Assembly: GCF_943590815.1 (NCBI RefSeq) | Contig: NZ_CALSBS010000002.1 | Location: forward strand, 364,577 to 428,576 | Origin: Pseudocitrobacter vendiensis | GTDB taxonomy: Bacteria > Pseudomonadota > Gammaproteobacteria > Enterobacterales > Enterobacteriaceae | Direction: 5' to 3' | Length of the DNA: 64,000 bases | Part shown: in pieces, positions 53,051 through 63,713 of the stretch | Layout: each line of letters starts with the position of its first letter | Position numbering within the stretch: position 1 is the first letter of the stretch | Position numbers and translations under genes: made by a program | Notes under the pieces: model-generated | Told to the model about the DNA's origin: nothing | Seen by the model: the letters and a program-made list of their open reading frames with translations, nothing else | Databases searched by the model: none

Positions 53051-55726
53051 ATGTCGTCAACACTACGAGAAGCCAGTAAGGACGCGCTGCACACGCAAGA
53101 TAAAACCTATCACTACTACAGCTTACCGCTGGCAGCCAACACGCTGGGTGACATTTCCCGTCTACCCAAATCACTCAAAGTCCTGCTGGAAAACCTGTTG
53201 CGCTGGCAGGATGGGGATTCTGTTACGGAAGAGGATATTAAAGCCCTGGCCGGGTGGGTGAAAACTGCCCATGTTGACCGGGAGATTGCCTACCGCCCGG
53301 CGAGGGTCTTGATGCAGGATTTCACCGGCGTACCAGCGGTCGTGGATTTGGCTGCCATGCGCGAAGCGGTGAAGCGTCTGGGCGGCGACACCGCGAAGGT
53401 TAATCCGCTTTCGCCGGTCGACCTGGTCATTGACCACTCGGTTACCGTGGATCATTTCGGCGACGATGATGCTTTCGCAGAAAACGTGCGCCTGGAGATG
53501 GAGCGCAACCATGAACGCTATGTGTTCCTGCGCTGGGGCCAGCAGGCGTTCAGCCGATTTAGCGTTGTGCCGCCGGGTACAGGGATCTGCCACCAGGTTA
53601 ACCTTGAGTATCTGGGTAAAGCGGTCTGGAGCGAATTACAAAACGATGAATGGGTTGCTTACCCGGACACGCTGGTCGGCACCGATTCACACACCACGAT
53701 GATTAATGGCCTTGGCGTGCTGGGCTGGGGCGTCGGGGGAATTGAGGCAGAAGCCGCGATGCTCGGCCAGCCAGTTTCTATGTTGATTCCGGATGTGGTG
53801 GGCTTCAAGTTAACCGGCAAGCTCAGCGAAGGGATTACCGCCACCGACCTGGTGCTGACCGTCACCCAGATGCTGCGTAAACACGGCGTGGTGGGGAAAT
53901 TTGTTGAATTCTATGGCGATGGTCTGGACTCTTTGCCGCTGGCGGACCGTGCCACCATCGCTAACATGTCGCCGGAATATGGCGCAACCTGCGGCTTCTT
54001 CCCGATTGATGGCGTTACGCTCGATTACATGCGCCTGAGTGGACGCAGCGATGAGCAGGTTGCACTGGTCGAAGCCTATGCTAAAGCACAGGGGATGTGG
54101 CGCAACACCGGTGATGAACCGATTTTCACCAGCAGTCTCGAACTGGACATGGGCACGGTCGAAGCGAGTCTTGCCGGGCCGAAACGCCCACAGGATCGCG
54201 TCGCTTTGGGCGATGTACCTAAAGCCTTTGCCGCCGCGACAGAGCTGGAAGTGAACACCGCGCAGAAAGATAAGCAGCCGGTAGAATATACGCTCAAAGG
54301 TGAAACCGTACCGCTGCCAGACGGCGCGGTGGTGATTGCCGCCATCACCTCCTGTACCAATACGTCCAACCCGAGCGTTCTAATGGCGGCGGGTCTGCTG
54401 GCGAAAAAAGCCGCTGAGCTGGGCCTGAAGCCGAAGCCGTGGGTGAAAGCCTCCCTGGCGCCGGGGTCGAAGGTGGTTTCTGATTATCTCGCCCACGCAC
54501 GTCTCACCCCCTACCTGGATAAACTTGGCTTTAACCTCGTGGGCTATGGCTGTACCACCTGTATCGGTAACTCTGGCCCGCTACCAGAACCTATCGAAAC
54601 GGCGATTAAGAAGGGCGACCTGACCGTTGGGGCGGTGCTTTCCGGTAACCGTAACTTCGAAGGGCGTATTCATCCGTTGGTGAAAACCAACTGGCTGGCC
54701 TCGCCGCCGCTGGTGGTGGCCTATGCGCTGGCCGGAAACATGAACGTCAACCTGGCAAGCGACCCGCTGGGTCACGATCAAAAAGGCGATCCGGTTTACC
54801 TCAAAGATATCTGGCCGAGCAGCCAGGAGATCGCCAAAGCGGTGCAGCAGGTTTCCACCGAGATGTTCCGTAAAGAGTATGCGGAAGTCTTCGAAGGCAC
54901 ACCGGAATGGAAAGCTATCACCGTCGCGGAATCGGATACCTACAACTGGCAGGATGACTCTACCTATATTCGCCTGTCGCCGTTCTTTGACGATATGGAA
55001 GCCCAGCCGAAGCCGGTAGAGGATATCCATGGGGCACGTATTCTGGCAATGCTGGGTGATTCCGTCACCACCGACCACATCTCTCCGGCGGGCAGCATTA
55101 AACCGGACAGCCCGGCGGGGCGCTTCCTGCAGGCGCGCGGGGTTGAACGTCGCGACTTCAACTCGTATGGTTCCCGCCGCGGTAACCACGAAGTGATGAT
55201 GCGCGGTACCTTTGCCAACATTCGCATCCGCAACGAAATGGTGCCAGGGGTAGAAGGGGGGATGACGCGCCTGTTGCCAGGTTCAGAAGTGATGTCGATT
55301 TATGATGCGGCGATGGCGTATCAGAAGCAGGGCACCCCCCTGGCGGTGATTGCCGGGAAAGAGTATGGCTCCGGTTCCAGCCGCGACTGGGCGGCGAAGG
55401 GGCCGCGTCTGCTGGGCGTGCGAGTGGTGATCGCGGAATCCTTTGAGCGTATTCACCGTTCCAACCTGATCGGTATGGGGATTCTGCCACTGGAATTCCC
55501 GCAGGGTGAAACGCGGCAGTCGCTGGGGTTGACCGGGGAAGAGCTGCTGGATATTCCGGATTTACAGCAGCTTAAACCGGGCGCCACGATACCAGTAACC
55601 GTGACGCGCGCCGACGGTACCAGGGAAACACTGGCTTGCCGTTGCCGTATCGATACGCAGACAGAACTGACGTACTACCAAAACGATGGCATCCTGCATT
55701 ACGTGATTCGTAATATGCTGGATTGA
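53051..55726 (+). CDS. acnA: aconitate hydratase A
   Basis: An 891-residue aconitase. [4Fe-4S] cysteines in [12 protein letters not shown] and [53 protein letters not shown] and [15 protein letters not shown] complete the active site. It interconverts citrate and isocitrate and doubles as an iron-responsive RNA-binding protein in its apo form; in E. coli it is induced by oxidative stress and iron (SoxS, Fur). Ribosome site AAAGGAGGAGCT. Ends with a terminator. Confidence 0.97.
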   Translation: MSSTLREASKDALHTQDKTYHYYSLPLAANTLGDISRLPKSLKVLLENLLRWQDGDSVTEEDIKALAGWVKTAHVDREIAYRPARVLMQDFTGVPAVVDLAAMREAVKRLGGDTAKVNPLSPVDLVIDHSVTVDHFGDDDAFAENVRLEMERNHERYVFLRWGQQAFSRFSVVPPGTGICHQVNLEYLGKAVWSELQNDEWVAYPDTLVGTDSHTTMINGLGVLGWGVGGIEAEAAMLGQPVSMLIPDVVGFKLTGKLSEGITATDLVLTVTQMLRKHGVVGKFVEFYGDGLDSLPLADRATIANMSPEYGATCGFFPIDGVTLDYMRLSGRSDEQVALVEAYAKAQGMWRNTGDEPIFTSSLELDMGTVEASLAGPKRPQDRVALGDVPKAFAAATELEVNTAQKDKQPVEYTLKGETVPLPDGAVVIAAITSCTNTSNPSVLMAAGLLAKKAAELGLKPKPWVKASLAPGSKVVSDYLAHARLTPYLDKLGFNLVGYGCTTCIGNSGPLPEPIETAIKKGDLTVGAVLSGNRNFEGRIHPLVKTNWLASPPLVVAYALAGNMNVNLASDPLGHDQKGDPVYLKDIWPSSQEIAKAVQQVSTEMFRKEYAEVFEGTPEWKAITVAESDTYNWQDDSTYIRLSPFFDDMEAQPKPVEDIHGARILAMLGDSVTTDHISPAGSIKPDSPAGRFLQARGVERRDFNSYGSRRGNHEVMMRGTFANIRIRNEMVPGVEGGMTRLLPGSEVMSIYDAAMAYQKQGTPLAVIAGKEYGSGSSRDWAAKGPRLLGVRVVIAESFERIHRSNLIGMGILPLEFPQGETRQSLGLTGEELLDIPDLQQLKPGATIPVTVTRADGTRETLACRCRIDTQTELTYYQNDGILHYVIRNMLD

Positions 55727-55742
55727 TTCTGTTTAATGCCAG

Positions 55743-55773
55743 GCCCGACTCGCGAAAGCAGTCGGGTTTTTTT
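55743..55773 (+). terminator. acnA terminator
   Basis: CCCGACT / AGTCGGG stem with CGCGAAAGC-type loop, seven T residues. Confidence 0.85.
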
Positions 55774-56038
55774 ATACATATTACTAATATTATTAGCAAT
55801 TACGTTAAAATAAATAATGGATTTATTAGTTTTATTAGCTTGTATTTTATTCTGGTTGTGCAATGGTGTTGTTTTATTTAAAACATTCATGGTAATTATA
55901 TCTAAAGCCAGGTGCTGCAAGGCTTTGATGGCGATCACACGTTGAAAGTATTGAATTATTTCTACTGTGATATTGATCGCGATGTCGTTATGAGTTTTAC
56001 GGGATGATACGGCATTATTTATTTGCCCCGAGGCTGTC
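55774..56038 (+). promoter_or_regulatory. AT-rich region upstream of the ABC transporter operon
   Basis: About 265 bases with no gene and very high AT content (e.g. AATATTATTAGCAATTACGTT), typical of a promoter region and of horizontally gained DNA. It must hold the transporter promoter; no operator is recognisable. The last stretch (ATTTGCCCCGAGGCTGTC) gives a ribosome site. Confidence 0.5.
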
Positions 56039-56929
56039 ATGAATGAAAATAAGTGGTTAGGGTTGGCATGGATCTCGCCCTATATTATTGGATTGTTAGT
56101 GTTTACCGCCTTTCCCTTTGTCTCTTCTTTTCTGTTGAGTTTTACCCAATATGATTTGATGAGCCCACCTGAGTTTAACGGCATTGAAAACTACCGTTAC
56201 ATGGTCTCAGAGGATCCGCTGTTCTGGAAATCCCTTGCGGTCACGTTTGTGTACGTATTCGTTACTATCCCGTTGAAGCTGATGTTTTCGCTGTTCATCG
56301 CCTTCGTGCTGAATTTCAAACTGCGTGGTATCGGTTTTTTCCGCACGGCGTACTACATTCCCTCCATTCTCGGTAGCTCTGTCGCCATTGCGGTACTGTG
56401 GCGCGCGCTGTTTGCTATCGACGGCCTGTTGAACAGTTTTACCGGCGTATTCGGTCTGGATCCCATCAACTGGCTGGGTGAGCCGCCGCTGGCACTGTTT
56501 TCCGTAACGCTGCTCAGTGTGTGGCAGTTTGGTTCCTCAATGGTTATCTTCCTTGCCGCACTGCAAAACGTGCCGCAGTCGCAGTACGAAGCAGCGATGA
56601 TCGATGGCGCCGCCAAGTGGCAAATGTTCCTGAAAATTACCGTACCACTGATTACGCCGGTCATTTTCTTCAACTTCATTATGCAAACCAGCGGCGCATT
56701 CCAGGAGTTTACTGCACCGTTTGTTATCACCGGCGGCGGCCCAACCTACTATACCTACCTGTTCTCACTCTACATCTACGATACCGCCTTCAAGTATTTC
56801 GACATGGGATACGGTGCTGCGCTGGCATGGGTGCTGTTCCTGGTGGTGGCCATCTTCGCGTTATTGGCCTTTAAGTCATCGAAATATTGGGTCTTCTACT
56901 CAGCCGACAAGGGAGGTAAAAATGAGTGA
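56039..56929 (+). CDS. CUT1 sugar ABC transporter permease 1 (TogM/MalF-like)
   Basis: A 296-residue permease with six transmembrane helices: NKWLGLAWISPYIIGLLVFTA start, GIGFFRTAYYIPSILGSSVAIAVLW, and the EAA loop SQYEAAMIDGAAKWQMFLKITVPLITP. It is one half of the membrane channel of a CUT1 (oligosaccharide) importer. Layout and sequence recall the oligogalacturonide permease TogM. It overlaps the next gene by 8 bases. No binding-protein gene is next to it, and E. coli has no transporter here. Confidence 0.85.
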   Translation: MNENKWLGLAWISPYIIGLLVFTAFPFVSSFLLSFTQYDLMSPPEFNGIENYRYMVSEDPLFWKSLAVTFVYVFVTIPLKLMFSLFIAFVLNFKLRGIGFFRTAYYIPSILGSSVAIAVLWRALFAIDGLLNSFTGVFGLDPINWLGEPPLALFSVTLLSVWQFGSSMVIFLAALQNVPQSQYEAAMIDGAAKWQMFLKITVPLITPVIFFNFIMQTSGAFQEFTAPFVITGGGPTYYTYLFSLYIYDTAFKYFDMGYGAALAWVLFLVVAIFALLAFKSSKYWVFYSADKGGKNE

Positions 56930-57824
56930 TCAACATATCATGACGGCAACCGCAACGGATGCGGCGAACGAGGTGGCCCGCACGCTGCGTCGCGAAAAAA
57001 TCAGCCGTAATATTCGCTATGTGATTTTACTGCTGGTTGGTTTGCTGATGCTCTATCCGCTGGCGTGGATGTTCTCCGCCGCGTTCAAGCCGAATAGCGA
57101 GATTTTCACCACCCTGAACCTCTGGCCGACCCACGCTACCTGGGACGGGTTTATCAACGGCTGGAAAACCGGCACGGAATATCACTTCGGCCACTACATG
57201 CTCAATACATTTAAGTATGTGATCCCAAAAGTGATTCTGACTATTATCTCCTCCACCATTGTGGCTTACGGTTTTGCCCGCTTTGAAATCCCGTGGAAGA
57301 AATTCTGGTTTGCCACGCTTATCGCCACCATGCTGCTGCCGAGTACCGTGTTGCTGATCCCGCAATATCTGATGTTCCGCGAAATGGGTATGCTGAACAG
57401 CTATCTGCCGCTTTACCTGCCCACCGCGTTCGCCACGCAAGGGTTCTTCGTCTTTATGCTGGTGCAGTTCTTGCGCGGCGTGCCGCGCGACATGGAAGAG
57501 GCCGCGCAAATCGATGGCTGTAACTCCTGGCAAGTGCTGTGGTATGTACTGGTGCCGATTCTTAAACCGGCGATTATCTCTGTTGCGCTGTTCCAGTTTA
57601 TGTGGTCGATGAACGACTTTATCGGCCCGCTGATTTACGTCTACAGCGTGGATAAATATCCGATTGCGCTGGCGCTGAAAATGTCTATCGACGTCACGGA
57701 AGGGGCGCCGTGGAACGAAATTCTGGCAATGGCGAGCATCTCCATTCTGCCATCTATCATTGTGTTCTTCCTGGCGCAGCGTTACTTCGTCCAGGGCGTA
57801 TCCAGCAGCGGAATTAAAGGCTAA
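56922..57824 (+). CDS. CUT1 sugar ABC transporter permease 2 (TogN/MalG-like)
   Basis: A 300-residue permease: six helices, N-terminal [21 protein letters not shown], and EAA loop [27 protein letters not shown]. Second half of the channel. I chose ATG 56922, overlapping the first permease stop; a longer in-frame ORF from 56721 gives a non-conserved shadow tail. TogN-like in layout. GGGAGGTAAAA is the ribosome site. Confidence 0.85.
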   Translation: MSDQHIMTATATDAANEVARTLRREKISRNIRYVILLLVGLLMLYPLAWMFSAAFKPNSEIFTTLNLWPTHATWDGFINGWKTGTEYHFGHYMLNTFKYVIPKVILTIISSTIVAYGFARFEIPWKKFWFATLIATMLLPSTVLLIPQYLMFREMGMLNSYLPLYLPTAFATQGFFVFMLVQFLRGVPRDMEEAAQIDGCNSWQVLWYVLVPILKPAIISVALFQFMWSMNDFIGPLIYVYSVDKYPIALALKMSIDVTEGAPWNEILAMASISILPSIIVFFLAQRYFVQGVSSSGIKG

Positions 57825-57835
57825 GAGGGAATATC

Positions 57836-58963
57836 ATGGCTGAAGTGATTTTTAATAAACTGGAAAAGGTGTACTCCAACGGCTTCAAAGCGGTACATGG
57901 TATCGACCTGAACATTGCCGATGGCGAATTTATGGTGATTGTTGGCCCCTCCGGCTGTGCGAAATCCACGACCCTGCGTATGCTCGCCGGGCTGGAAACC
58001 ATCAGCGGCGGTGAAATTCGAATCGGCGAAAAAGTGGTGAACAACCTGCCACCAAAAGCGCGCGGCATTGCGATGGTGTTCCAGAACTACGCGCTTTATC
58101 CGCACATGACCGTGCGGGAAAATCTGGCATTTGGTTTGAAACTGAGCAAACTGCCGAAAGAACAAATCAATCAACAGGTTGAAGACGCCGCCAAACTTCT
58201 GGAACTGGAAGAACTGCTGGATCGCTTGCCGCGTCAGCTTTCCGGTGGTCAGGCTCAGCGCGTGGCGGTAGGGCGCGCAATCGTCAAAAAGCCGGATGTA
58301 TTTTTATTTGATGAGCCGCTCTCGAACCTCGATGCCAAGCTGCGCGCATCCATGCGTATTCGTATTTCGGATCTGCATAAGCAGCTCAAGAAATCGGGCA
58401 AGCCGGCGACAACCGTATACGTGACCCACGATCAAACCGAAGCGATGACCATGGGCGACCGTATTTGCGTGATGAAGTTGGGCCACATCATGCAGGTCGA
58501 TACGCCAGATAACCTGTACCACAAACCGAAAAACATGTTTGTCGCGGGCTTTATTGGCGCGCCAGAAATGAACATTAAACCGGCAAAAATTGTGCGTCGC
58601 GATGACGGCCTCCATATCACCGTCGGCGAAGATTTACTGGCCCTGAATGCGAGTCAGCAGGATAAAGTGGCGCACTACGTTGATAAAGACGTGCACTTTG
58701 GCATTCGCCCTGAATATGTTGATGTTTCCACGACGTCATTCGGCGCGAGCTGCGGGCGAGGGAAGTTAATCCGTATTGAAAACATGGGGCATGAATATTT
58801 TCTGTATTTACAGGTCGGGGATGTTGAATTGACGGCGCGGATCTCATCCGATCAGGCGAAACCGATTATCGACAATGGATTACAGCAGCAGGTGTGGTTC
58901 CGTTTTGAGATGGACAAATGCCACATTTTTGACGGGGAAACGCAGGAAAATATTTCGCTGTAA
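57836..58963 (+). CDS. CUT1 sugar ABC transporter ATPase (TogA/MalK/UgpC-like)
   Basis: A 375-residue ATPase: Walker [10 protein letters not shown] (Ala replaces the usual Gly), Q-loop [15 protein letters not shown], signature LSGGQAQR, Walker [15 protein letters not shown]-loop VTHDQTEAM, then a C-terminal TOBE regulatory domain ([12 protein letters not shown]...). Powers the two permeases. It ends with a bidirectional terminator shared with ribA. Confidence 0.92.
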   Translation: MAEVIFNKLEKVYSNGFKAVHGIDLNIADGEFMVIVGPSGCAKSTTLRMLAGLETISGGEIRIGEKVVNNLPPKARGIAMVFQNYALYPHMTVRENLAFGLKLSKLPKEQINQQVEDAAKLLELEELLDRLPRQLSGGQAQRVAVGRAIVKKPDVFLFDEPLSNLDAKLRASMRIRISDLHKQLKKSGKPATTVYVTHDQTEAMTMGDRICVMKLGHIMQVDTPDNLYHKPKNMFVAGFIGAPEMNIKPAKIVRRDDGLHITVGEDLLALNASQQDKVAHYVDKDVHFGIRPEYVDVSTTSFGASCGRGKLIRIENMGHEYFLYLQVGDVELTARISSDQAKPIIDNGLQQQVWFRFEMDKCHIFDGETQENISL

Positions 58964-58994
58964 AAAAGCCCGCCAGGTTCGCTGGCGGGCTTTA
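58964..58994. terminator. bidirectional terminator ABC operon / ribA
   Basis: AAAAAAGCCCGCCA / TGGCGGGCTTT stem with GGTTCGC loop, A- and T-runs on both sides, between convergent genes. Confidence 0.88.
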
Positions 58995-58997
58995 TGT

Positions 58998-59591
58998 TTA
59001 CTCTTCTTTCAACAGGTGGCCCATCTTGGCCGCCTTGGTATCGAGATAGTAGGCGTTTTTCGGGTTGCGTCCCACAATCAGCGGGACGCGCTCTACGATG
59101 TTGATACCCGCTTCGGTCAGGATCTCAACCTTTTTCGGGTTATTGGTCAGCAGACGCACCTCGTCCACGCCCAGCAGCTTGAACATATCTGCACACAGGG
59201 TGAAGTCGCGCTCATCGGCGGCAAAGCCGAGCTGGTGGTTGGCTTCAACGGTATCGTAGCCCTGATCCTGCAACGCATAGGCGCGAATTTTATTCAACAG
59301 GCCGATATTACGACCTTCCTGACGATGATAAAGCAGAATGCCACGGCCTTCTTCCGCGATGTGCGTGAGGGCCGCTTCAAGCTGGAAACCGCAATCACAG
59401 CGCAGGCTAAAGAGCGCATCGCCCGTCAGACATTCGGAGTGAACGCGTGCCAGTACCGGGGTTTGCCCGGAAATGTCACCAAAAACCAGGGCGACGTGAT
59501 CCTGCCCGGTTGCCAGTTCTTCAAAGCCCACCATCAGGAAATCGCCCCAGGGGGTTGGCAGTTTGGCTTCTGCCACACGTTTAAGCTGCAT
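58998..59591 (-). CDS. ribA: GTP cyclohydrolase II
   Basis: A 196-residue enzyme opening GTP for riboflavin synthesis. Zinc cysteines [17 protein letters not shown] (Cys54, 65, 67), [28 protein letters not shown], and [19 protein letters not shown]. The minus-strand ATG is 59591 with a conserved [16 protein letters not shown] start. In E. coli it is SoxS-regulated. Divergent from pgpB. Confidence 0.96.
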   Translation of the reverse strand: MQLKRVAEAKLPTPWGDFLMVGFEELATGQDHVALVFGDISGQTPVLARVHSECLTGDALFSLRCDCGFQLEAALTHIAEEGRGILLYHRQEGRNIGLLNKIRAYALQDQGYDTVEANHQLGFAADERDFTLCADMFKLLGVDEVRLLTNNPKKVEILTEAGINIVERVPLIVGRNPKNAYYLDTKAAKMGHLLKEE

Positions 59592-59770
59592 GTGATTCTC
59601 CAGATTATGTCAGCGCCATTAGCGCTTTCTGTTTTTTGTATTTTGCCACAACGTGCTTTGGTTCACCTAATAGTGCGCAAGTGACTGCTGTTAAAGCGCA
59701 CAATTTTGACAGTTTCGCCGTTATGTTATTATTCGGTTATTATTGAGGATTCAGAGACAAAGGAGCCGTT

Positions 59771-60535
59771 ATGCTAACAATTGCCAGACGAACTGCCGTG
59801 GGGGCCGCCGCATTGTTAGCGATGCCGCTCGCAGTCTGGATCTCCGGCTGGACCTGGCAGCCTGGACATTCAGAAATGTGGCTGAAAGCGCTGTATTGGG
59901 TCACGGAAACGGTCACTCAACCGTGGGGAATCATTACCCACGTGGTGCTATTTGGCTGGTTTTTATGGTGTCTGCGCTTTCGTCTGCGTCCGGCTATCAT
60001 GCTCTTTGCGATTCTTGCCGGGGCGATAATGATCGGGCAGGGGGCGAAATCCTGGGTGAAAAGTGTGGCTCAGGAACCGCGGCCTTTTGTTATCTGGCTG
60101 GAAAAAACGCACCATATTCCCGTTGATGAGTTCTACACTTTAAAGCGTAAGGATCGCGGCGCGCTGGTCAAAGAACAGCTTGCACAACAACAGGATATCC
60201 CTTCGTTCTTGCGTAAGCACTGGCAAAAAGAGACTGGGTTTGCGTTTCCGTCCGGGCATACCATGTTTGCGGCCAGTTGGGCGCTGCTGGCGGTTGGCTT
60301 GCTGTGGCCCCGTCGACGCACGTTCACCATCGCGATTTTGCTGGTATGGGCAACGGCGGTTATGGGCAGTCGCCTGCTGTTAGGCATGCACTGGCCACGC
60401 GATTTAGTGGCGGCAACGTTGATGTCCTGGCTGCTGGTTACTGTGGCGACCTGGCTTGCACAAAAAATATGCGGCCCACTGTCACCACCGGGTGAAGAAG
60501 CGCAGGAAATCAGGAAACGCGAGCAGGAAAAGTGA
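59771..60535 (+). CDS. pgpB: phosphatidylglycerophosphatase B
   Basis: A 254-residue PAP2 membrane phosphatase with six helices. Motifs KSVAQEPRPF, PSGHTMFAA, SRLLLGMHWPRDL. It dephosphorylates phosphatidylglycerophosphate, undecaprenyl pyrophosphate and lipid phosphates. The upstream TTGACA at 59706-59711 with TATTAT about 15 bases on is a likely promoter. Ribosome site AAAGGAGCCGTT. Confidence 0.95.
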   Translation: MLTIARRTAVGAAALLAMPLAVWISGWTWQPGHSEMWLKALYWVTETVTQPWGIITHVVLFGWFLWCLRFRLRPAIMLFAILAGAIMIGQGAKSWVKSVAQEPRPFVIWLEKTHHIPVDEFYTLKRKDRGALVKEQLAQQQDIPSFLRKHWQKETGFAFPSGHTMFAASWALLAVGLLWPRRRTFTIAILLVWATAVMGSRLLLGMHWPRDLVAATLMSWLLVTVATWLAQKICGPLSPPGEEAQEIRKREQEK

Positions 60536-60687
60536 GTGAGGGTTGATTTTCCCCCCTTTAACCCTCAAATCCTGAACTGGCCGCGTGCTTTTCCATTTCG
60601 TCTACGCGGCGAAAATGGTACTTTATAAGGCTTGATGCGATAGATCGAACGGGATTTATCAGCTGAAACCACATAACGGGAAGTCGT

Positions 60688-60996
60688 GTGAAATATTTTC
60701 TCATTTTCTTATTGGTGTTAGCGGTCTTTGTCATTTCAGTGACGCTGGGCGCACAGAACGATCAGCTCGTGACCTTTAACTATTTACTGGCGCAGGGCGA
60801 GTTCAGAATCTCAACATTACTGGCGGTATTGTTTGCCGTAGGTTTTGCGATTGGCTGGTTGGTTTGTGGCCTGTTCTGGCTGCGCGTGCGTGTTTCTCTG
60901 CTGCGTGCAGAGCGTAAACTTAAACGTCTGGAAAATCAGATTGCGCCTGAGAGTGTGCCGTCCGTAAACCCGACCGTGCCAGTAACGAAGGAATAA
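60688..60996 (+). CDS. lapA: LapA, LPS assembly protein A
   Basis: A 102-residue inner membrane protein (YciS) with two transmembrane helices (YFLIFLLVLAVFVISVTLG; TLLAVLFAVGFAIGWLVCGLF) and a coiled-coil tail. GTG start. Operon with lapB, 6 bases apart. With LapB it controls LpxC turnover by FtsH and so LPS synthesis; in E. coli the pair is under heat-shock control. Confidence 0.95.
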   Translation: MKYFLIFLLVLAVFVISVTLGAQNDQLVTFNYLLAQGEFRISTLLAVLFAVGFAIGWLVCGLFWLRVRVSLLRAERKLKRLENQIAPESVPSVNPTVPVTKE

Positions 60997-61002
60997 CGAT
61001 TT

Positions 61003-62172
61003 ATGCTGGAGTTGTTGTTTCTGCTCTTACCCGTTGCGGCAGCCTATGGTTGGTATATGGGGCGCAGAAGTGCACAACAGTCCAAACAGGACGAAGCAAG
61101 CCGTTTGTCACGTGATTATGTGGCAGGGGTTAACTTTCTCTTAAGTAACCAGCAAGACAAAGCGGTTGACCTGTTCCTTGACATGTTAAAAGAGGATACC
61201 GGCACCGTGGAAGCCCACCTTACGCTGGGCAACCTGTTCCGTTCACGCGGCGAGGTTGACCGCGCCATCCGTATTCACCAAACCTTAATGGAAAGCGCCT
61301 CGCTGACCTACGATCAGCGTCTGCTGGCGGTACAACAGCTGGGGCGTGACTACATGGCCGCCGGGCTCTATGACCGCGCAGAAGACATGTTCAGTCAACT
61401 GGTGGATGAAACAGATTTTCGTATCAGCGCGCTGCAACAGCTGTTGCAAATCGCGCAACTTACCAGCGACTGGCAAAAGGCTATCGACGTGGCCGAACGC
61501 CTGGTGAAACTCGGTAAAGAGAAGCATCGCGGCGAAATCGCCCATTTCTGGTGCGAACTGGCCCTGCAACAGATGGGCAACGATGATATGGATAAAGCAA
61601 TGACGCTGCTGAAGAAGGGCGCGTCTGCCGATCCATCCAGCGCGCGCGTCTCTATCATGATGGGCCGCGTCTGGATGGCGAAGGGCGATTACGCGAAAGC
61701 GCGTGAAAGCCTGCTGCGCGTCATCGATCAGGACAAAGAACTGGTCAGTGAAACACTGGAAATGCTGCAAACCTGTTATCAACAACTGGGTAAAATCGAT
61801 GAGTGGGAATCTTTCCTGCAACGCTGCGTAGAGGAAAATACCGGTGCTGCGGCAGAACTGATGCTGGCGCAAGTGCTCGATCAGCGTGAGGGCGGTGAGG
61901 TCGCGCAAACCTACGTGACACGACAGTTACAGCGGCATCCTACGATGCGCGTCTTCCATAAATTGATGGATTATCACCTCAATGAAGCAGAAGAAGGGCG
62001 CGCGAAAGAGAGCCTGATGGTGCTGCGAGACATGGTTGGCGAGCAGATCCGCAGTAAACCGCGCTATCGCTGCCAGAAGTGTGGCTTCACTGCCTATACG
62101 CTTTACTGGCACTGTCCATCTTGCCGCGCGTGGTCCACCGTTAAGCCGATTCGCGGCCTCGACGGGCAGTAA
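61003..62172 (+). CDS. lapB: LapB, LPS assembly protein B
   Basis: A 389-residue membrane-anchored TPR protein (YciM). N-terminal anchor (LELLFLLLPVAAAYGWYMGRR), about nine TPR repeats (for example AVDLFLDMLKEDTGTVEAHL, DKAMTLLKKGASADPSSARV), and a C-terminal rubredoxin-like zinc site (CQKCGFTAYTLYWHCPSCRAW). It recruits LpxC to FtsH for degradation and coordinates LPS transport. Essential or nearly so in E. coli. Confidence 0.96.
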   Translation: MLELLFLLLPVAAAYGWYMGRRSAQQSKQDEASRLSRDYVAGVNFLLSNQQDKAVDLFLDMLKEDTGTVEAHLTLGNLFRSRGEVDRAIRIHQTLMESASLTYDQRLLAVQQLGRDYMAAGLYDRAEDMFSQLVDETDFRISALQQLLQIAQLTSDWQKAIDVAERLVKLGKEKHRGEIAHFWCELALQQMGNDDMDKAMTLLKKGASADPSSARVSIMMGRVWMAKGDYAKARESLLRVIDQDKELVSETLEMLQTCYQQLGKIDEWESFLQRCVEENTGAAAELMLAQVLDQREGGEVAQTYVTRQLQRHPTMRVFHKLMDYHLNEAEEGRAKESLMVLRDMVGEQIRSKPRYRCQKCGFTAYTLYWHCPSCRAWSTVKPIRGLDGQ

Positions 62173-62364
62173 TATTTAAAAAAACACTCGCTTTAGTTAC
62201 AACATACTTTTCATTTTTTACCCCTCGCACATTCAGCATCGAGCGTGTCAGGCTCAGCAGGGCGAATCGCGCCTGTCAATTTGCCCCACTCGCAGGTAGA
62301 ATGCTCGCCGTTTACCTTTTCTGCGCCTGAATAGCCGGGCGCCTATCAACAAGAAGGTCTGGTC

Positions 62365-63102
62365 ATGACGTCTACTGCTTCATCTTCTTCCCGTATTGTC
62401 ACATCCTCTCCCGTCGTTGTTGCTCTCGATTACGATAACCGCGATAAAGCGCTCGCTTTTGTTGACCGTATCGATCCGCGCGACTGCCGTCTGAAAGTCG
62501 GAAAAGAGATGTTCACGCTGTTTGGCCCGCAATTCGTGCGTGATTTACAGCAACGTGGCTTTGATATCTTCCTGGACCTGAAATTCCACGATATCCCGAA
62601 TACCACCGCCCATGCCGTTGCGGCAGCGGCAGAGTTGGGCGTGTGGATGGTGAACGTACATGCATCGGGTGGGGCGCGCATGATGACGGCGGCGCGCGAA
62701 GCGTTACTGCCATTCGGAAAAGATGCGCCGTTGCTGATTGCGGTCACCGTGCTGACCAGTATGGAAGCCAGCGATCTGGTGGATCTTGGCGTGACGTTGT
62801 CACCTGCGGATTATGCCGCCAAACTGGCTAAACTGACACGTGATTGCGGCCTCGATGGCGTGGTGTGCTCCGCGCAAGAAGCGGTGCGCTTCAAGCAGGA
62901 ACTGGGTCAGGCATTTAAACTGGTGACCCCGGGTATTCGCCCAGAAGGCAGTGAAGCGGGTGACCAGCGCCGTATCATGACGCCTGAACAGGCACAAGCG
63001 GCAGGCGTAGACTACATGGTCATAGGCCGTCCGGTAACCCAATCAGCGGACCCGGCGATGACATTGCGCACCATTAATGCCTCGCTGCAAAAGGAGGCGT
63101 AA
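62365..63102 (+). CDS. pyrF: orotidine 5'-phosphate decarboxylase
   Basis: A 245-residue TIM barrel. [15 protein letters not shown], catalytic [36 protein letters not shown] and the phosphate-binding IGRPVTQ motif. It forms UMP. The gene is preceded by 190 bases without a gene (62173-62364), and coupled to yciH by a TAATG overlap. Confidence 0.97.
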   Translation: MTSTASSSSRIVTSSPVVVALDYDNRDKALAFVDRIDPRDCRLKVGKEMFTLFGPQFVRDLQQRGFDIFLDLKFHDIPNTTAHAVAAAAELGVWMVNVHASGGARMMTAAREALLPFGKDAPLLIAVTVLTSMEASDLVDLGVTLSPADYAAKLAKLTRDCGLDGVVCSAQEAVRFKQELGQAFKLVTPGIRPEGSEAGDQRRIMTPEQAQAAGVDYMVIGRPVTQSADPAMTLRTINASLQKEA

Positions 63103-63428
63103 TGAGCGACTCCAATAGCCGTCTGGTGTACTCCACCGACAGCGGTCGTATCGACGAACCAAAGGTCGTTGTGGAACGCCCAAAAGGTGATGGCATTGTG
63201 CGTATTCAGCGCCAGACCAGCGGGCGGAAAGGCAAGGGCGTGTGCCTGATTACGGGCATCGATCAGGATGATGAATCACTGGCAAAACTGGCTGCAGAGC
63301 TGAAAAAGAAATGTGGCTGCGGCGGCTCAGTGAAAGATGGCGTGATTGAAATTCAGGGCGATAAGCGCGACCTGCTCAAAACATTACTCGAAGCTAAAGG
63401 GCTGAAAGTAAAACTGGCGGGTGGTTAA
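63102..63428 (+). CDS. yciH: YciH, SUI1/eIF1-like protein
   Basis: A 108-residue SUI1-domain protein: VRIQRQTSGRKGKGVCLITGI, KLAAELKKKCGCGGSVKDGVIEIQGDKRD. It resembles eukaryotic eIF1 and inhibits initiation on non-canonical mRNAs during stress in E. coli. Start overlaps the pyrF stop (TAATG). Confidence 0.95.
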   Translation: MSDSNSRLVYSTDSGRIDEPKVVVERPKGDGIVRIQRQTSGRKGKGVCLITGIDQDDESLAKLAAELKKKCGCGGSVKDGVIEIQGDKRDLLKTLLEAKGLKVKLAGG

Positions 63429-63437
63429 GAAACAAAA

Positions 63438-63463
63438 AGGGCCCCGATAAACATCGGGGCCCT
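63438..63463 (-). terminator. osmB terminator (also yciH)
   Basis: AGGGCCCCGAT / ATCGGGGCCCT perfect stem with AAAC loop; T-run on the minus strand. Serves osmB and probably yciH. Confidence 0.85.
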
Positions 63464-63494
63464 GAATTCTTATTTCAAATATACGGACGATTAA

Positions 63495-63713
63495 TTATTT
63501 GCCCACCTGGTGGCCGATAATCCCGCCGACTGCCGCGCCACCCAGGGTACCCAGGGTGCTGCCGTCAGTTAATACTGCACCGCCCAGCGCGCCTGCGCCA
63601 GCGCCAATAGCTGTGTTACGGTCGCGTTTGGACCAGTTTGAACATGCGCTCAGTGACATTACTAAAGTGGCAGCAATTACCGCTGCAGTGATTTTTTTGT
63701 TCATTGAAGTCAT
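63495..63713 (-). CDS. osmB: OsmB osmotically inducible lipoprotein
   Basis: A 72-residue outer-membrane lipoprotein: signal up to lipobox LSAC (Cys24), then SNWSKRDRNTAIGAGAGALG and Gly-zipper repeats (GGAVLTDGSTLGTLGGAAVGG). In E. coli it is induced by hyperosmolarity and stationary phase through RpoS and Rcs. The 287 bases upstream to the window end hold its promoter region and no visible gene; the last bases form a small GAGGGG/CCCCTC hairpin. Confidence 0.95.
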   Translation of the reverse strand: MTSMNKKITAAVIAATLVMSLSACSNWSKRDRNTAIGAGAGALGGAVLTDGSTLGTLGGAAVGGIIGHQVGK

